Both the position numbers and the translations under genes were made by a program. 64,000 nucleotides of DNA from NCBI GenBank assembly GCA_946481095.1, contig CAMLML010000010.1, positions 1-64,000 on the forward strand, written 5' to 3'. The notes under the pieces were generated by a model. That model had not been told where the DNA came from. It saw nothing but the letters and a program-made list of their open reading frames with translations, and made no database searches. Positions 26,081 to 34,753 of the stretch are shown here, piece after piece. How positions within the stretch are numbered: the stretch's first letter is position 1; each line of letters starts with the position of its first letter. The stretch comes from an uncultured Cellvibrio sp. (GTDB lineage Bacteria; Pseudomonadota; Gammaproteobacteria; Pseudomonadales; Cellvibrionaceae).

Positions 26081-26581
26081 ATGAAATCGACAATTTTCTC
26101 AAGGCTGGAATCTGATTACAGGTCGATGACAGAAGAGCAATGGTCGCAGCTGTCCTATTCGGACTTAATCTATTTTGTGGTGCATCATTTTCACTATCAG
26201 CATCGACATGAATTACACGATTTAGTTTGGTCTGCAGAACAGTTAGCCGCAAAGGGAAAGTTCACTTGGGAATTATATGAGTTGGCTGGTCGTATGCGTC
26301 GATTGTCGGATGAGCTAATGGATCATATGGAAAAAGAAGAGCAGGTAGTGTTTCCCTTAATGCTTGATGACCCCAAACGCTATTTGCATATTGAATACTG
26401 TATTGCTCATCATCACCACGATGATCATCTTCTTCAGTTGGATCTAATAGAACAGGATTTGCAGTTATTGGATGGCATAGAATTAAGCGAATTTGTATCG
26501 CTGTTATCGAAAGCTCGTCATTTTATTGATGAACTGCGTTTACATATTGATATTGAAAACAACTATATATTTATTGAATAA
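26081..26581 (+). CDS. Short hemerythrin-like (HHE) protein
   Basis: A 166-residue protein with the hemerythrin/RIC type of metal-binding helices: FHYQHRHELHDL, DHMEKEEQVVFPL, CIAHHHHDDHL and HIDIENNYIFIE. It resembles the C-terminal domain of the YtfE-type protein at 8833 but lacks the N-terminal DUF542 part and its CC motif. It might bind oxygen or nitric oxide, or repair clusters. The ATG at 26081 has GGAG six bases upstream and is preferred over the ATG at 26069. It lies next to nrdGD and convergent with ubiT, with only 3 bp between the stops. Confidence 0.82.
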   Translation: MKSTIFSRLESDYRSMTEEQWSQLSYSDLIYFVVHHFHYQHRHELHDLVWSAEQLAAKGKFTWELYELAGRMRRLSDELMDHMEKEEQVVFPLMLDDPKRYLHIEYCIAHHHHDDHLLQLDLIEQDLQLLDGIELSEFVSLLSKARHFIDELRLHIDIENNYIFIE

Positions 26582-26584
26582 CGA

Positions 26585-27082
26585 TTAGCTCATGGCGGTT
26601 TCGTCAATCCAATTTGCCAATTTTTCAAAAGGGCCTTGTGCTATAGAATGAAGGCTGGTTTTTACATCCAAACTTGCTAACCAATTTTTTATCGCGAGCC
26701 CCAGTTGAGTATCGCCCGACATCATCAATTTACGTTGGAAGAATAGGGTATCCGGATCGCGTTTCTGCGCAGCAATCAATAACAAATCGTAAAAATTTCC
26801 CGTGAATTCACAATCAGAATTTTGACTATATTGGTTGATGCTTAACTTGCCTCTATTCAATCGAATGGTAAAGCGAAGTTTAATATCATCCACTATCAGG
26901 TTGAGTGATTTATTTTCAAAAAAATCCAGGTCACCATTAGCGATAGATGATTGAAAGCTATTTTGCATCCAGGTTTGGATGCAGGATTTTTTGATGACCC
27001 AGGGAGTATTTTTCAAGATTAACTGCAACGCATTTGGAATCCGGTTAACTACCTCTTGCATAACCCTTTGTTGGTATAACAT
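26585..27082 (-). CDS. ubiT: SCP2-domain accessory factor for anaerobic ubiquinone synthesis
   Basis: A 165-residue SCP2 sterol-carrier-like protein. The section QKRDPDTLFFQRKLMMSGDTQLGL is nearly identical to E. coli UbiT (YhbT). There it carries quinone intermediates in the oxygen-independent pathway made with UbiU and UbiV. The ATG at 27082 follows AGGA by nine bases and aligns with the E. coli start; in-frame starts at 27091 and 27124 are possible. The gene is divergent from ubiU, whose GTG start is 81 bp away, as in other gammaproteobacteria. No metal-binding residues are expected. The lipid-binding role is known only from E. coli work. Confidence 0.88.
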   Translation of the reverse strand: MLYQQRVMQEVVNRIPNALQLILKNTPWVIKKSCIQTWMQNSFQSSIANGDLDFFENKSLNLIVDDIKLRFTIRLNRGKLSINQYSQNSDCEFTGNFYDLLLIAAQKRDPDTLFFQRKLMMSGDTQLGLAIKNWLASLDVKTSLHSIAQGPFEKLANWIDETAMS

Positions 27083-27119
27083 TTTCTGCATTCCTGATGA
27101 ACAATAGGCTAGGCAATAT

Positions 27120-27141
27120 GCCAAGTGAATCCAGACTTGGC
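27120..27141. promoter_or_regulatory. Inverted repeat in the ubiT-ubiU divergent promoter
   Basis: GCCAAGT, eight bases, ACTTGGC. A perfect 7-bp dyad 22 bp upstream of the ubiU start; the protein that binds it is unknown. No clear FNR box lies in this 81-bp region. Confidence 0.35.
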
Positions 27142-27163
27142 TATAAACCTTTGGAGGTAGTCA

Positions 27164-28162
27164 GTGGAGCTTTTATCGCCGGCAGGCAACATTCCTGCAT
27201 TGAAAGCCGCTATAGAAAATGGCGCTGACGCTGTTTATGTCGGGCTGCGAAATCAAACCAATGCGCGACATTTCGCCGGGTTGAATCTGGATGCGATCAA
27301 ACTGCGGGAAGCGGCAGACTATGTGCATCAGCACAAACGAAAAATACATCTGGCAATTAATACTTTTGCACATCCGGATTCCTGGCATCAATGGGCGGAT
27401 GCTGTTGATGAAGCTGCCGCAAGTGGCGTCGATGCATTAATTCTTGCGGATGTAAGTTTATTGGAATACACCGCTAAACGTTATCCGGAAATGCCTATTC
27501 ATTTATCCGTTCAGGCGTCGGCAACCAATGCGGCTGCAATTAATTTTTATGCGCAGGAATTTAATATTCAGCGAGTTGTGTTACCCCGTGTGCTATCCAT
27601 TGCCCAAGTAAAAAATATTGCCAATACAACCAAGGTGCCATTAGAAGTATTTGCTTTTGGTAGCTTGTGCATTATGGCAGAAGGGCGTTGCTATTTGAGT
27701 TCTTACTTGACAGGCCAATCACCCAATACCTTCGGTGCTTGTTCTCCCGCTGAATTCGTACGCTGGGAAAATAATGGTGATCATCTGGAATCCCGTTTGA
27801 ATAATTTATTGATAGACCGTTTTAGTCCTGACGAAACCGCCGGATATCCAACTTTATGCAAAGGTCGATTTATTACTGATGAAAGCCAATCCGCTTTTCA
27901 CGTTCTTGAAGAGCCTACCAGTTTGAATTCGATGGAGTTGTTGCCTGAATTAATGTCGTTGGGTATTTGTTCATTAAAAATTGAAGGCCGACAACGCAGT
28001 GCAGCTTACGTCGCACAGGTAACGCGTGTTTGGCGGCAAGCGATAGATGTTTGCAAGCAAACACAGAATTTTTTAATTCATCCAACATGGCAATCAACGC
28101 TGCAGAGCTTATCAGAAGGTCAACAAACTACACTGGGGGCTTATGAACGTCAGTGGCGATAA
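27164..28162 (+). CDS. ubiU: Oxygen-independent ubiquinone hydroxylase component UbiU (U32 family)
   Basis: A 332-residue member of the U32 family. Cysteines C169, C176, C193 and C232 sit at exactly the positions of the [4Fe-4S] ligands of E. coli UbiU. The protein works as a complex with UbiV to hydroxylate the ring of ubiquinone precursors using prephenate instead of oxygen. It starts with GTG at 27164 after a strong GGAGG (27153-27157). The stop overlaps ubiV by 20 bp. Despite the peptidase label common in databases, no protease motif is present. The product would keep ubiquinone available for NarI when oxygen is absent. Confidence 0.93.
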   Translation: MELLSPAGNIPALKAAIENGADAVYVGLRNQTNARHFAGLNLDAIKLREAADYVHQHKRKIHLAINTFAHPDSWHQWADAVDEAAASGVDALILADVSLLEYTAKRYPEMPIHLSVQASATNAAAINFYAQEFNIQRVVLPRVLSIAQVKNIANTTKVPLEVFAFGSLCIMAEGRCYLSSYLTGQSPNTFGACSPAEFVRWENNGDHLESRLNNLLIDRFSPDETAGYPTLCKGRFITDESQSAFHVLEEPTSLNSMELLPELMSLGICSLKIEGRQRSAAYVAQVTRVWRQAIDVCKQTQNFLIHPTWQSTLQSLSEGQQTTLGAYERQWR

Positions 28163-29060
28163 ATCCCAATCAGAAATAAAGCTCTCACTTGGGCCTATTT
28201 TATATTTTTGGGAAAAATCAACGGTGGAATCTTTTTATCGACAAGTAGCCGAGTCGAGTGTTGATATTGTTTATCTTGGAGAAACGGTTTGTGCAAAACG
28301 ACGTGAGCTGCGTTTGGATGATTATATTCACATCGCACATCAACTTCGAGACGCAGGTAAAGAGGTAGTCTTGTCCAGTATGACCTTATTGGAATCGCCA
28401 GCGGATTTACGCGAATTGAATCGTTATTGTGATAACGGTGAATTTATTGTAGAAGCAAATGATATGGGGGCAGTGAGTTTGTTGCGAGAGCGAGGTCTGC
28501 CTTTTATTGCGGGTAATAGTTTACCTTTTTACAATCAGCACAGTTTGTTGTATTTGATTCGCATGGGCATGCAGCGTTGTGTATTACCTGTTGAACTTTC
28601 ATTGCGTTGGATTCGTGAAATCCTGGCAGCCGACGAAATCACCGATGTGCGCGAATGTTTTACAACCGAGTTGTTCGCGCTTGGACATTTACCCTTGGCC
28701 TGGTCTGCTCGATGTTTTACTGCACGATCTGAAGGTAAATCAAAAGATGAATGTAATCTCTGCTGCAAACATTATCCTGATGGCCGTCAAGTTAGCACTC
28801 AGGAAGGTGATCAAGTTTTCAGGCTGAATGGCATTCAAACCCAATCGGGATTTCGATACAACTTGATCAACGATCTTGAAAGCTTATCGGGGTTGATTGA
28901 TGTACTCCGATTAAGCCCGCAATCGGAAGGCACTTTCGAGTGGATTGAGAAATTTAAAACCCGATTGCATCAGTCAGCTCCATTTGAGTTGGACGATTTT
29001 GATTGCAATGGTTATTTACATGAACAGTCCGGCAACGCGCGTGTTAATCAATCACGCTAA
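28143..29060 (+). CDS. ubiV: Oxygen-independent ubiquinone hydroxylase component UbiV (U32 family)
   Basis: A 305-residue U32 protein, partner of UbiU. C50, C190, C203 and C207 match the cluster ligands C39, C180, C193 and C197 of E. coli UbiV, shifted by the 11-residue longer N-terminus here. Conserved LGPILYFW and YLGETVCAKRRE sections support the call. The start lies inside the end of ubiU, and the stop TAA overlaps the ATG of mobA (TAATG), so ubiU, ubiV and mobA should be made from one message. The C-terminal 25 residues are unusually long and polar compared with E. coli. Confidence 0.93.
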   Translation: MNVSGDKSQSEIKLSLGPILYFWEKSTVESFYRQVAESSVDIVYLGETVCAKRRELRLDDYIHIAHQLRDAGKEVVLSSMTLLESPADLRELNRYCDNGEFIVEANDMGAVSLLRERGLPFIAGNSLPFYNQHSLLYLIRMGMQRCVLPVELSLRWIREILAADEITDVRECFTTELFALGHLPLAWSARCFTARSEGKSKDECNLCCKHYPDGRQVSTQEGDQVFRLNGIQTQSGFRYNLINDLESLSGLIDVLRLSPQSEGTFEWIEKFKTRLHQSAPFELDDFDCNGYLHEQSGNARVNQSR

Positions 29061-29776
29061 TGTCGATAACTACTATGTCGTTATTTGATAATCTTCTGGT
29101 CGTTGTTTTGGCGGGTGGGCGTTCCTCGCGTATGGGGGGAGGGCACAAATGTTTATTGCCTTTGGGCGACAAACTAATTATTCATAGAGTCTTGGATAGC
29201 ATTGACAAAAAAGTTCGACATGTCGCTCTCAGTATTTCTCCTGATTCCGATATTGCAGCACACCTATCCCAGTCAAGATTTGCTTGCTCAATTTATAACA
29301 ATTTTACCTATCTGGAAGATGACTATCCCGCGTTTAGTGGACCCTTGGCAGGCATTACCACTGCAATTCACCATGCAAAAAATCATGCACTTGATTGGGT
29401 GGTTAGCGTTTCGGCGGATACGCCATTCCTGCCTGACAATTTGATAGAAAGATTGCTGGATGCTGTTAGTCGGAGTTCAGCACTCATAGGAATCGCCCGT
29501 TCTAATAGTCAAACGCATCCCGCCTGTGGTATCTGGCACGCATCTCTGTATCCAACGTTTAATCAATTGCTGGTGCAAAACCAGTTTCGCAGTTTGCATC
29601 AATTACTGACATTAGCACCTTCAATAAAAGTTGATTTCAGTTGTGTTGGATTTGATCCTTTTTTTAACATTAATACCCCTGCCGATTTCAGCATTGCAAA
29701 TGCCATTCTTGATACTCAATTGAATCCACCTACCTATAAAGAAACTAACCGGGTACAAATTAAAGTGGATTTTTAA
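29060..29776 (+). CDS. mobA: Molybdenum cofactor guanylyltransferase
   Basis: A 238-residue enzyme that adds GMP to the molybdenum cofactor to make the bis-MGD form needed by NarG. LAGGRSSRMGGGHKCLLPLG near the start is the family's nucleotide-binding signature, followed by SGPLAGI and SADTPFLPD. It is coupled to ubiV by a TAATG overlap. Putting a cofactor gene in the ubiquinone operon fits joint supply of NarG and its electron donor. The last 20 residues have no family counterpart. Confidence 0.92.
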   Translation: MSITTMSLFDNLLVVVLAGGRSSRMGGGHKCLLPLGDKLIIHRVLDSIDKKVRHVALSISPDSDIAAHLSQSRFACSIYNNFTYLEDDYPAFSGPLAGITTAIHHAKNHALDWVVSVSADTPFLPDNLIERLLDAVSRSSALIGIARSNSQTHPACGIWHASLYPTFNQLLVQNQFRSLHQLLTLAPSIKVDFSCVGFDPFFNINTPADFSIANAILDTQLNPPTYKETNRVQIKVDF

Positions 29777-29814
29777 CATCAATAATCAAATCAAGTAGTT
29801 ATCGATTTTACGAC

Positions 29815-29830
29815 TACCTATTAGTGGGTA
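29815..29830. promoter_or_regulatory. NarL-like 7-2-7 palindrome upstream of the NarK1-type gene
   Basis: TACCTAT-TA-GTGGGTA: perfect left heptamer, one mismatch on the right. Centred about 138 bp before the transporter's start. Confidence 0.55.
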
Positions 29831-29960
29831 ATTCATTCTTTACGCTGCGTTCTCCGGGTGGTTTGCGATTTTTGAAGCCGCTAATATCCCAGTGTCCGGG
29901 GAAAGATTTCCGACAAAATAGTTTTGTAGTTTTACCATCAAATATAATTTGGAAATTTAT

Positions 29961-31226
29961 ATGGCAACACAAACATACAAGGCATGGTCGATTGTTATTG
30001 CAAGTACGTTTTCATTCACCATTTGTTTTATGATCTGGATGATGTTTGCGGTTATCGGTATTCCGATTAAAGACATGCTGTCTTTAAACGAAACCCAGTT
30101 TGGATTGTTAATCGCAATGCCAGTATTAACCGGCTCCCTAATTCGTTTGCCCATGGGGATGTGGACGGATAGATTCGGCGGTCGAATTGTATTTTTTATT
30201 TTGATGTTATCAACCGTCATTCCCATATGGTTGATTTCCTATGCGACAGCCTATTGGCAATTTTTAGTATTGAGTTTATTTGTCGGTGTGGCTGGTGGTT
30301 CATTTACTGTTGGTATTGCCTATTGTGCACGTTGGTTTCCAAAAAATCGGCAGGGATTGGCAATGGGAATTTTTGGTGCAGGTAACACCGGCGCCGCGGT
30401 GACAAAATTAGTGGCACCCTTAATTGTTGTGGCATTTGGTTGGACTTATGTGCCGCAAGCCTATGCAATTTTAATGTTGATTACTGCAATTATATTTTGG
30501 TTTTTTACCTTCACTGATCCTTCACACAAAGTTGAATCAGCCGTGACGATCAAGCAACAACTGGCGGTATTAAAAGATCCCAGAGTTTGGCGCTACAGTC
30601 AGTATTATTCCATTGTGTTCGGCGGCTATGTTGCCTTGTCATTGTGGATGACTAAATATTATATAGCCGAATATGGGTTCGATTTAAAAATGGCGGCGCT
30701 AATGGCAGTGTGTTTTAGTTTGCCGGGTGGTGTGTTGCGCGCATTGGGTGGATATTTTTCTGATCGATATGGCGCGCATACTGTGACTTGGTGGGTTTTA
30801 TGGATTTCTCTTTTCTGTCTATTTTTTCTTTCCTATCCGCCAACAGAAATTGTTATCACTACCTTAAAAGGTCCTGTCAGTCTTCATCTAGGGCTTGGAT
30901 CGATTTCATTTACCATTTTCATGTTTGCAATGGGCGTGGCCTTTGCTGTTGGAAAGGCATCTGTTTTTAAATATATTTCAAATGATTATCCAAAAGATAT
31001 TGGCGTGATCTCCGGCATTGTAGGTTTAGCGGGTGGCATGGGTGGATTTATTTTACCGATTTTGTTTGGGCTTTTGGTTGATCTAACGGGCGTAAGATCA
31101 TCAGCTTTCATGTTGATGTTCGGCATTATTTGGACATCACTCATGTGGATGTATTTCACTGAAGTCAGACCGGTTCATGCCGAAAAAGAATCCATTCGCA
31201 AATTACATTCAATTGAAGAAAATTAG
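29961..31226 (+). CDS. narK: Nitrate/nitrite transporter, NarK1 type
   Basis: A 421-residue major facilitator protein with 12 predicted membrane helices. The nitrate-porter signature is visible twice, as GVAGGSFTVGIAYCARWFP and, in the second half, near GLAGGMGGFILPI. NarK1-type proteins are thought to bring nitrate in with protons; NarK2-type ones exchange nitrate for nitrite. A second, longer homologue sits at 37621. The ATG at 29961 with GGAA seven bases upstream is used; a TTG in the same frame lies at 29949. A NarL-like palindrome precedes it. The DGC gene follows 106 bp later. Confidence 0.88.
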   Translation: MATQTYKAWSIVIASTFSFTICFMIWMMFAVIGIPIKDMLSLNETQFGLLIAMPVLTGSLIRLPMGMWTDRFGGRIVFFILMLSTVIPIWLISYATAYWQFLVLSLFVGVAGGSFTVGIAYCARWFPKNRQGLAMGIFGAGNTGAAVTKLVAPLIVVAFGWTYVPQAYAILMLITAIIFWFFTFTDPSHKVESAVTIKQQLAVLKDPRVWRYSQYYSIVFGGYVALSLWMTKYYIAEYGFDLKMAALMAVCFSLPGGVLRALGGYFSDRYGAHTVTWWVLWISLFCLFFLSYPPTEIVITTLKGPVSLHLGLGSISFTIFMFAMGVAFAVGKASVFKYISNDYPKDIGVISGIVGLAGGMGGFILPILFGLLVDLTGVRSSAFMLMFGIIWTSLMWMYFTEVRPVHAEKESIRKLHSIEEN

Positions 31227-31238
31227 TGATGCTGATGC

Positions 31239-31264
31239 CATGGTTTGATTGATATCAAACCATG
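31239..31264. promoter_or_regulatory. Perfect FNR/Anr box inside an 11-bp inverted repeat
   Basis: TTGATTGATATCAA (31245-31258) is an exact FNR consensus, and the symmetry extends outward to CATGGTTTGAT..ATCAAACCATG. It lies 75 bp before the DGC gene, a good distance for activation. It could also form a hairpin at the end of the transporter message. Confidence 0.65.
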
Positions 31265-31332
31265 TGCCCGATATTTTTTATAGTCTTTTGCAAATCAGTT
31301 GTCTGTTGAAATTCCTTCTTGAGAGGTGAGCG

Positions 31333-31707
31333 ATGATTAAAGATAACGAATTGCCATTGGTTTATTCCTGTTCGGGCTGTTCCAACGTAGCGCAATTGGC
31401 AAATGATTTGGCAGTTGTGTTGGATCGTGAAGGTCACGCTGAAATGTCTTGTATTGCTGGTGTGGGTGGCAATATTAAAGGTTTGGTGAAAATTGCAAAA
31501 TCGGGGCGACCTATTTTAGCTATAGACGGTTGCCCTATAGCCTGTGTGAAAAATACCTTGGCGCTACACCAAGTAGAACCGCGTTGGCATTTGGAACTTT
31601 CTCAATTGGATCTCAAAAAAAAACAACACACCAGTTGTCAAATTGGCGACATGCACAAAGCGCTGACTGCTGCACATCAGTTATTACAAACTGATAAACA
31701 TTTCTAG
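31333..31707 (+). CDS. DGC-domain putative zinc-binding protein
   Basis: A 124-residue protein of the DGC family: YSCSGCSN near the start, MSCIAGVGG in the middle, and DGCPIACVKNTL towards the end, the motif that gives the family its name. The conserved cysteines suggest binding of zinc or a metal cluster. Members lie near nitrate and nitrite reduction genes in various bacteria, but no biochemical role is established. GAGAGGTGAG precedes the ATG and a perfect FNR box lies upstream, so it is probably made without oxygen. Confidence 0.8.
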   Translation: MIKDNELPLVYSCSGCSNVAQLANDLAVVLDREGHAEMSCIAGVGGNIKGLVKIAKSGRPILAIDGCPIACVKNTLALHQVEPRWHLELSQLDLKKKQHTSCQIGDMHKALTAAHQLLQTDKHF

Positions 31708-31714
31708 CCAAGAC

Positions 31715-31730
31715 TACCCACAATGGGGTA
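31715..31730. promoter_or_regulatory. NarL-like element upstream of moaA
   Basis: TACCCAC-AA-TGGGGTA: two mismatches from the 7-2-7 consensus. Located between the DGC gene and moaA, 159 bp from the latter. Confidence 0.45.
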
Positions 31731-31888
31731 GGTCTGCGCACTCCCTTACGGCAATAACAATTTACATCTGGATCAACTAGCATAAGTTCACGCCGAGCTT
31801 ATCGACCTAAGGTCAATGTCGACTATGGCAATAAGCCAATGGGTTTTTTCAGAAATGAAAAAGCCTCCCGAATTTGGAAAGGTGTTTT

Positions 31889-32872
31889 ATGTTGACTCAA
31901 CCTTTAACGGACAATTTTTCCCGTTCGTTTCGATATTTGCGTTTGTCGCTTACTGAAAAGTGTAATTTCAAATGCAACTACTGCTTACCGGATGGCAGTG
32001 AATGTCATTCCATGTCAAATGATCTAACGCTAATTGAAATTCGTCGATTGGTGACGGCGTTTGCTCTCTTGGGTACTGAAAAAATTAGGCTTACGGGCGG
32101 CGAGCCCACCTTGCGTCGTGATATTAACGATGTGATCAGATGTTGCAAATCGATTCCCGGAATCAAGTCGGTCGCTTTAACCACTAACGGCTTTCGATTA
32201 GAGCAGGATGTACAAGCTTGGCGGCAAGCAGGGCTTGATGCAATCAATGTGAGCTTGGATAGTTTGCGGCCGGAAATGTTTCAGTTGATAACAGGAAGTG
32301 GAAAGTTAAACAGCATTTTAAATGGATTGGAGACCGCTCAAAATTTAGGGTTCAGGCAAGTAAAAATTAATACCGTATTACTTCGGGAACAAAATGCAGA
32401 AGAGTTAAATAGCTTTTTAGATTTTATTAAAGCCCGTCCCATCACTTTGCGGTTTATCGAGCTGATGCGAACAGGCGATAACGCAGATTTTTTTTCCAGA
32501 CAGCACTTAAGTGCAGACTATATTCGTGAATATTTACTCATAAACGGTTGGGTACAAAACATTCGTGGTGCTGATGCTGGCCCGGCAAAAGAATACAGTC
32601 ATCCGGATTATGAAGGATCTATTGGATTAATTATGCCTTACAGTCAGGACTTCTGTGCAAGTTGCAATCGCCTGCGTGTGTCCAGCCAAGCGGAATTATA
32701 TTTGTGCCTGTTTGCGGAAAAACATTTGTCCTTTCGTGCATTGTTGCAGTCTGACGATCCACAACCGGTTATAGCGTTTTTGCAGCAAGCTATTATTCAC
32801 AAAACTGCCGGGCATAATTTGCATCAACAACAAACGGGATCAACCAAACAATTAGCGATGATTGGTGGTTGA
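31889..32872 (+). CDS. moaA: GTP 3',8-cyclase of molybdenum cofactor synthesis
   Basis: A 327-residue radical-SAM enzyme, the first step of the cofactor pathway. CNFKCNYC holds the N-terminal cluster; a second C-terminal cluster is given by CASCNRLRVSSQAELYLC. The protein ends in GG, the conserved tail that enters the active site. The ATG at 31889 follows GGAAAGG. It leads moaA-moaB-moaC-moaD-moaE, which run in one direction with short gaps or overlaps, and lies downstream of a NarL-like element. Confidence 0.95.
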   Translation: MLTQPLTDNFSRSFRYLRLSLTEKCNFKCNYCLPDGSECHSMSNDLTLIEIRRLVTAFALLGTEKIRLTGGEPTLRRDINDVIRCCKSIPGIKSVALTTNGFRLEQDVQAWRQAGLDAINVSLDSLRPEMFQLITGSGKLNSILNGLETAQNLGFRQVKINTVLLREQNAEELNSFLDFIKARPITLRFIELMRTGDNADFFSRQHLSADYIREYLLINGWVQNIRGADAGPAKEYSHPDYEGSIGLIMPYSQDFCASCNRLRVSSQAELYLCLFAEKHLSFRALLQSDDPQPVIAFLQQAIIHKTAGHNLHQQQTGSTKQLAMIGG

Positions 32873-32919
32873 AAATAAACACGCAGGTTAATTTTTATTT
32901 AGACAGGATTTAACACTTT

Positions 32920-33465
32920 ATGGCTCACAACACGACTGACATCACCTTACCTTTATCCATAGCCGTATTAACTGTTTCTGATACGCGTACGGCAGTTAAT
33001 GATACTTCTGGAGATAGTCTGGTTGAGCGATTGCTGGGGGCAGGCCATCAATTAGCAGCAAGAAAAATTGTTAAAGATGATATTTATCAAATGCGTGCCG
33101 TCTGCTCGCAATGGATAGCAGATGAATCAGTGCAAGTTATTTTGATAACAGGTGGAACCGGGTTTACCGATCGCGATTCAACGCCTGAAGCCCTGGAACC
33201 TTTGTTTGATAAAAAAGTGGAAGGTTTTGGAGAATTATTTCGACAGGTTTCTTTTCGCAGTATAGGTACATCCACTATTCAATCTCGCGCTATCGCCGGT
33301 TTGGCCAATCACACACTCATTTTTTGTTTGCCCGGTTCTACCAACGCATGCAAAACCGCTTGGGATGAAATTATCAAATATCAGTTGGACTCAACCCAAG
33401 GGCCATGCAATTTTGTTCCACATTTGAAAAAAACAGCCCGCGAATTTTGTGGATCACGCGTCTAA
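32920..33465 (+). CDS. moaB: Molybdenum cofactor biosynthesis protein MoaB
   Basis: A 181-residue MoaB/MogA-type protein with the usual VLTVSDTRT start, [16 protein letters not shown] and the [18 protein letters not shown] end section. It is thought to adenylylate molybdopterin ahead of molybdenum insertion by MoeA; whether it or MogA does this varies between species, and no separate mogA is present here. It starts 47 bp after moaA. Confidence 0.92.
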   Translation: MAHNTTDITLPLSIAVLTVSDTRTAVNDTSGDSLVERLLGAGHQLAARKIVKDDIYQMRAVCSQWIADESVQVILITGGTGFTDRDSTPEALEPLFDKKVEGFGELFRQVSFRSIGTSTIQSRAIAGLANHTLIFCLPGSTNACKTAWDEIIKYQLDSTQGPCNFVPHLKKTAREFCGSRV

Positions 33466-33490
33466 TCGGTTTGATGAAAGAGGAGGGCAT

Positions 33491-34000
33491 GTGCAAAGCT
33501 CCAGTTATGAATTGCCGAGTTTTACGCATCTCGATAGTGCGGGCGCAGCGACTATGGTTGATGTTGGTGAAAAACCGATTTCCCAACGTATGGCGATAGC
33601 ACGAGCGACATTGTTGACGCGTCCGGATGTGATTGAATTGATCAAAAATGCTGCTTTAAAGAAAGGCGATGTACTCGCTGTTGCTCGTATAGCCGGCATC
33701 ATGGCTGCGAAAAAAACTTCTGATCTTATCCCCTTATGTCATCCGTTATCGCTTTCGCAGGTTACGGTTGATTTTGAGTGCGAGGTGTCATCAGGTACTG
33801 TATTCATTAGTAGTTGCTGTCGTAATTCGGGGCAAACAGGTGTTGAAATGGAAGCATTAACTGCTGCAAGTGTTGCTGCACTGACAGTCTATGATATGTG
33901 CAAGGCAGTAGATATGAATATGGAAATTCAAAATGTTTATCTGGAACAAAAGTGTGGCGGTAAACACGGGCATTGGAAAAAGGAGAAACGTGATGATTAA
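33491..34000 (+). CDS. moaC: Cyclic pyranopterin monophosphate synthase
   Basis: A 169-residue enzyme that converts the MoaA product to cyclic pyranopterin. [24 protein letters not shown] and [26 protein letters not shown] are the family's core motifs, including the active-site lysine near KAVDMNM. The GTG at 33491 is chosen because AGGAGGG lies four bases upstream and the product then begins like other MoaC proteins. An earlier ATG at 33449 would overlap moaB. The end overlaps moaD by 8 bp. Confidence 0.93.
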   Translation: MQSSSYELPSFTHLDSAGAATMVDVGEKPISQRMAIARATLLTRPDVIELIKNAALKKGDVLAVARIAGIMAAKKTSDLIPLCHPLSLSQVTVDFECEVSSGTVFISSCCRNSGQTGVEMEALTAASVAALTVYDMCKAVDMNMEIQNVYLEQKCGGKHGHWKKEKRDD

Positions 34001-34241
34001 AGTGTGTTTTTTTGCAAACTTACGTGAGCGTTTACAATGTTCTGAACTTTTTGTTGATGGTTTTTCAGGTGGAAAAATTCAGGATTTGTTAGCGCACATT
34101 ATTGAATTGAATCCAAAATGGTCTGAATTGCTTGCAAGCAAAAATATTTTGATTTCGCATAATTTGGTTATGGCTAGTTTAGATACGCAGCTGCAACCAG
34201 GAGACGAAGTCGCATTTTTTCCACCCGTTACCGGGGGTTGA
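33993..34241 (+). CDS. moaD: Molybdopterin synthase sulfur carrier subunit
   Basis: An 82-residue ubiquitin-like protein ending in VTGG; the terminal Gly-Gly carries the thiocarboxylate passed to MoaE. The ATG at 33993 with AGGAGA nearby fits the normal MoaD length; a longer frame from 33933 would add 20 foreign residues. It overlaps moaC at its start and moaE at its end, so the small subunit is made together with the large one. Confidence 0.93.
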   Translation: MIKVCFFANLRERLQCSELFVDGFSGGKIQDLLAHIIELNPKWSELLASKNILISHNLVMASLDTQLQPGDEVAFFPPVTGG

Positions 34242-34753
34242 AATTGGAAGTAGTGAGTTCTGGTTGTCAATTCGATGTGCGAGTGCAGTACGCTGACTTT
34301 GATTTATGCGAAATTTATCCGATACTACGAAACAATAGTCAAACCGGTGCTGCTGTTATGTTTGTCGGATTTGTAAGAGATTTTATCGATTCCATTCAGC
34401 TCATCGAACTTAGTCTGGAACACTATCCTGCGATGACACAAAAAGTGTTAGAGGATTTAGCAGCATCGGCTGCGGATAGATGGCAATTACAGAAAATTGT
34501 AATCATTCATCGAGTGGGTTCTTTGACTCTTTCGGATCAGATTGTGTTAGTTGCTGTAACCAGTGCACACCGAACGGCAGCCTTTGAAGCATCGCAGTTT
34601 TTGATGGATCAATTAAAAACGCGGGCTCCCTTTTGGAAAAAAGAAACTCTGTGTAACAAAATAACGAATGAAGTATTAACTCAGTGGGTAGATGCAAAAG
34701 TCAGTGATGCGACTAAAGCAATGCGCTGGGATATTAAGCAAACAGCATTTTAA
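34238..34753 (+). CDS. moaE: Molybdopterin synthase catalytic subunit
   Basis: A 171-residue large subunit of molybdopterin synthase. AVMFVGFVRDF, LEHYPAMTQKVL, IIHRVGSL, VAVTSAHRTAAFEA and KTRAPFWKKE are the conserved sections; the lysines of the last one form the active site. Possible starts are TTG at 34238, overlapping the moaD stop, TTG at 34244 and GTG at 34253; none has a clear ribosome site, fitting coupling to moaD. It runs 20 bp into the end of the convergent TSUP gene. Confidence 0.92.
   Translation: MKLEVVSSGCQFDVRVQYADFDLCEIYPILRNNSQTGAAVMFVGFVRDFIDSIQLIELSLEHYPAMTQKVLEDLAASAADRWQLQKIVIIHRVGSLTLSDQIVLVAVTSAHRTAAFEASQFLMDQLKTRAPFWKKETLCNKITNEVLTQWVDAKVSDATKAMRWDIKQTAF

Noticed and set aside
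31881..31888. FNR site directly before moaA
   Set aside because: Only a half-match (TACATCTGGATCAA near 31764) could be found; not listed as a feature.
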